Shown here in pieces: positions 6,291 to 7,272 of a stretch of 7,272 bases of DNA. Under the pieces are notes generated by a model. The model saw nothing but the letters and a program-made list of their open reading frames with translations. It was not told where the DNA came from and ran no database searches. The DNA comes from Spirochaetales bacterium (GTDB lineage Bacteria > Spirochaetota > Spirochaetia > Sphaerochaetales > Sphaerochaetaceae): contig JAGABK010000117.1 of assembly GCA_017614625.1 (NCBI GenBank), forward strand, positions 1 to 7,272, given 5' to 3'. Made by a program: the position numbers and the translations under genes. Every line of letters begins with the position of its first letter. The stretch's first letter is position 1.

Positions 6291-6557
6291 AGCGTTAGTA
6301 TCAGACTGAAGAGATTCGGTACGAAGAAGAGACCCTATTACAGAGTCGTTGTCATTGATTCCAGACTTTCAAATCTCGGAAGACCCCTTGAGGAGATAGG
6401 TTTCTATCATCCCATCGAGGCCGAAGAGAACCAGGTCAAGATCGATGCGGAGAGAGCAACCTACTGGCTCAACAACGGTGCACAGCCGTCGGACACAGTC
6501 AAGGGTCTTTTCGCAAAGCAGGGTATCAAGGCCACCAAAGCTCCTGCAAAGGACTGA
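6288..6557 (+). CDS. rpsP: 30S ribosomal protein S16
   Basis: Small-subunit ribosomal protein that binds 16S rRNA early and stabilises the 5' and central domains during assembly. It has 89 residues, typical for bacterial S16. The N-terminal signature VSIRLKRFGTKKRPYYRVVV is followed by IDSR, then EEIGFYHPIE (35-44) and the helix around ATYWLNNGAQPSDTV. The C-terminus ends in a short Lys/Ala-rich tail. The start is GTG with a strong Shine-Dalgarno sequence. Codon use differs from its neighbours: all seven Arg codons are AGA and five of six Gly codons are GGT. This looks like selection for high expression. The gene lies 21 bases after ffh and four bases before khpA, so it is probably expressed from the ffh promoter. 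Confidence 0.97.
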   Translation: MSVSIRLKRFGTKKRPYYRVVVIDSRLSNLGRPLEEIGFYHPIEAEENQVKIDAERATYWLNNGAQPSDTVKGLFAKQGIKATKAPAKD

Positions 6558-6564
6558 GTAAGTG
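6549..6564 (+). promoter_or_regulatory. khpA ribosome binding site inside the rpsP end
   Basis: AAGGA (6549-6553) lies within the last codons of rpsP, eight bases before the GTG at 6562. It supports this start and links khpA translation with rpsP. Confidence 0.6.
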
Positions 6565-6795
6565 GAAAGGGAACTTGTCGAATACATCGTCAAATCACTC
6601 GTCGATGATCCCGACGCAGTGGAGGTCAACGTCGTTGAGGGAGAAAAGTCAACGATCCTCGAGCTCCGCGTGTCTCCGGACGACATCGGCAAGGTGATTG
6701 GCAAGCAGGGCAGGATCGCCAAGGCCCTGAGGACCATCCTCAGCGCGACGGCGACCAAAAGCGGCAAGCATGCCAGCCTTGAGATTCTTGACTGA
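6562..6795 (+). CDS. khpA: KH-domain RNA-binding protein KhpA
   Basis: Small cytoplasmic RNA-binding protein of 77 residues, the usual KhpA (YlqC) size. In several bacteria KhpA forms a complex with KhpB (Jag) that binds many RNAs and affects cell elongation and division; this role is known for the family and only inferred here. The single KH domain covers most of the chain. The RNA-contacting loop VIGKQGR (45-51) holds the GxxG motif as GKQG (47-50), followed by the helix IAKALRTIL. The N-terminus ERELVEYIVKSLVDDPDAVEV also fits the family. The start is GTG. Its place between rpsP and rimM is the conserved position in many genomes. Five bases separate its stop from the rimM ATG. Confidence 0.94.
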   Translation: MERELVEYIVKSLVDDPDAVEVNVVEGEKSTILELRVSPDDIGKVIGKQGRIAKALRTILSATATKSGKHASLEILD

Positions 6796-6800
6796 ACGGT

Positions 6801-7272
6801 ATGAAACAGGTCCTTGCAACCGGAGTAATCAGATCCCCCCACGGAGTCAGAGGCTTTGTCAAGGTCCATCCGTTTTCGGATGACTTCGACCATTTCTTTG
6901 AGCTGAAGGAAGTTACCTTGCAGCGTGGGGACAAGACCAGAAAGGAGGTGATTGAATCCGTCCAGTCGCATTCCGGGGAACTTCTGATAAAGTTCCGCGG
7001 GATAGACAGTCCGGAGGATGCACGCTTTGTTTCCGGTTGGGATATTCTTGTACCAAGAGAACAGGCCAGCAAGCTTGGTGAGGGAGAGGTTTACACAGCT
7101 GACCTTCAGGGTATGAAGCTGGTATATGAGAACGAGGAAGTCGCCGAGGTGGTTTCGGTGATGGACGGAGCCCAGGCTCTTCTGCTTGAGGTGAAGACAG
7201 GAAGGAACGACAGACTGCATCTTGTACCGTACATGAAGGGCGTGTTCATAGATGACGTGGATGTCGAAGCCG
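6801..7272 (+). CDS. rimM: Ribosome maturation factor RimM (3'-truncated)
   Basis: 16S rRNA processing and 30S assembly factor that binds S19 and helps the subunit head mature. The frame runs from ATG 6801 to the window edge without a stop: 157 codons of a protein usually about 170-180 long, so only the very end is missing. The N-terminal domain shows LATGVIRSPHGVRGFVKV (5-22), then GIDSPEDARFVSGWDILVPRE, a typical RimM linker. The C-terminal PRC-barrel begins at GEVYTADLQGM and includes LHLVPYMKGVFIDDVDVEA. An in-frame stop (6789-6791) just upstream leaves ATG 6801 as the only start. No clear Shine-Dalgarno sequence precedes it; with khpA ending five bases before, translation is probably coupled to khpA. 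Confidence 0.95.
   Translation, partial: MKQVLATGVIRSPHGVRGFVKVHPFSDDFDHFFELKEVTLQRGDKTRKEVIESVQSHSGELLIKFRGIDSPEDARFVSGWDILVPREQASKLGEGEVYTADLQGMKLVYENEEVAEVVSVMDGAQALLLEVKTGRNDRLHLVPYMKGVFIDDVDVEA

Noticed and set aside
6369..7220. Open frame of 283 codons on the - strand across rpsP, khpA and rimM
   Set aside because: It covers three well-supported + strand genes, has no plausible ribosome site or motif, and the translation resembles no family I know.

Overview
The window reads as bacterial chromosome with two housekeeping blocks, all on the + strand and almost gapless. The genetic code is standard: Trp is TGG, and seven of the eight visible stop codons are TGA, each at the normal end of its protein family. 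Base composition is moderately GC-rich by eye, with many GGA/GGC glycine codons and mixed arginine codons. The order ffh-rpsP-khpA-rimM is common to Firmicutes, Spirochaetes and some other phyla. The S16 N-terminus and several Ffh details (TKFDSD, the FYPDR / RILGMGDIV stretch) look most like a spirochaete to me, but this is a recollection-based guess and not a demonstrated assignment.

Region 1 (1-4862) is the downstream part of a peptide-import operon. It holds a 5'-truncated DppB-type permease, a DppC-type permease, the two ATPases DppD and DppF, and an M20-family metallopeptidase resembling glutamate carboxypeptidase. Gene junctions are a 4-base ATGA overlap or gaps of 3 to 10 bases, so the genes are very probably co-transcribed and partly translationally coupled. 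The expected job is import of di-/oligopeptides, followed by cytoplasmic hydrolysis of the cargo. The solute-binding protein is not in the window and would be sought upstream.

Region 2 (4863-4928) is the only real intergenic gap, 66 bases. It contains a sharp AT-rich patch with a near-consensus sigma70-type promoter (TAGACA, 17 bases, CATAAT). The -10 box lies so close to the ffh ATG that the transcript would be leaderless or nearly so, and no Shine-Dalgarno sequence is present. No convincing terminator separates the peptide operon from ffh.

Region 3 (4929-7272) is the conserved translation and protein-targeting cluster: ffh (SRP GTPase), rpsP (ribosomal protein S16), khpA (KH-domain RNA-binding protein) and rimM (16S rRNA processing factor, cut by the window edge at 157 codons). 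trmD and rplS would be expected next. These genes link membrane targeting of nascent chains with small-subunit maturation.

I do not see mobile elements, CRISPR arrays, tRNA/rRNA genes or an obviously novel system. The observations most worth a second look are the apparent leaderless ffh start, the altered ABC signature in DppF, and the peptidase joined to the importer.
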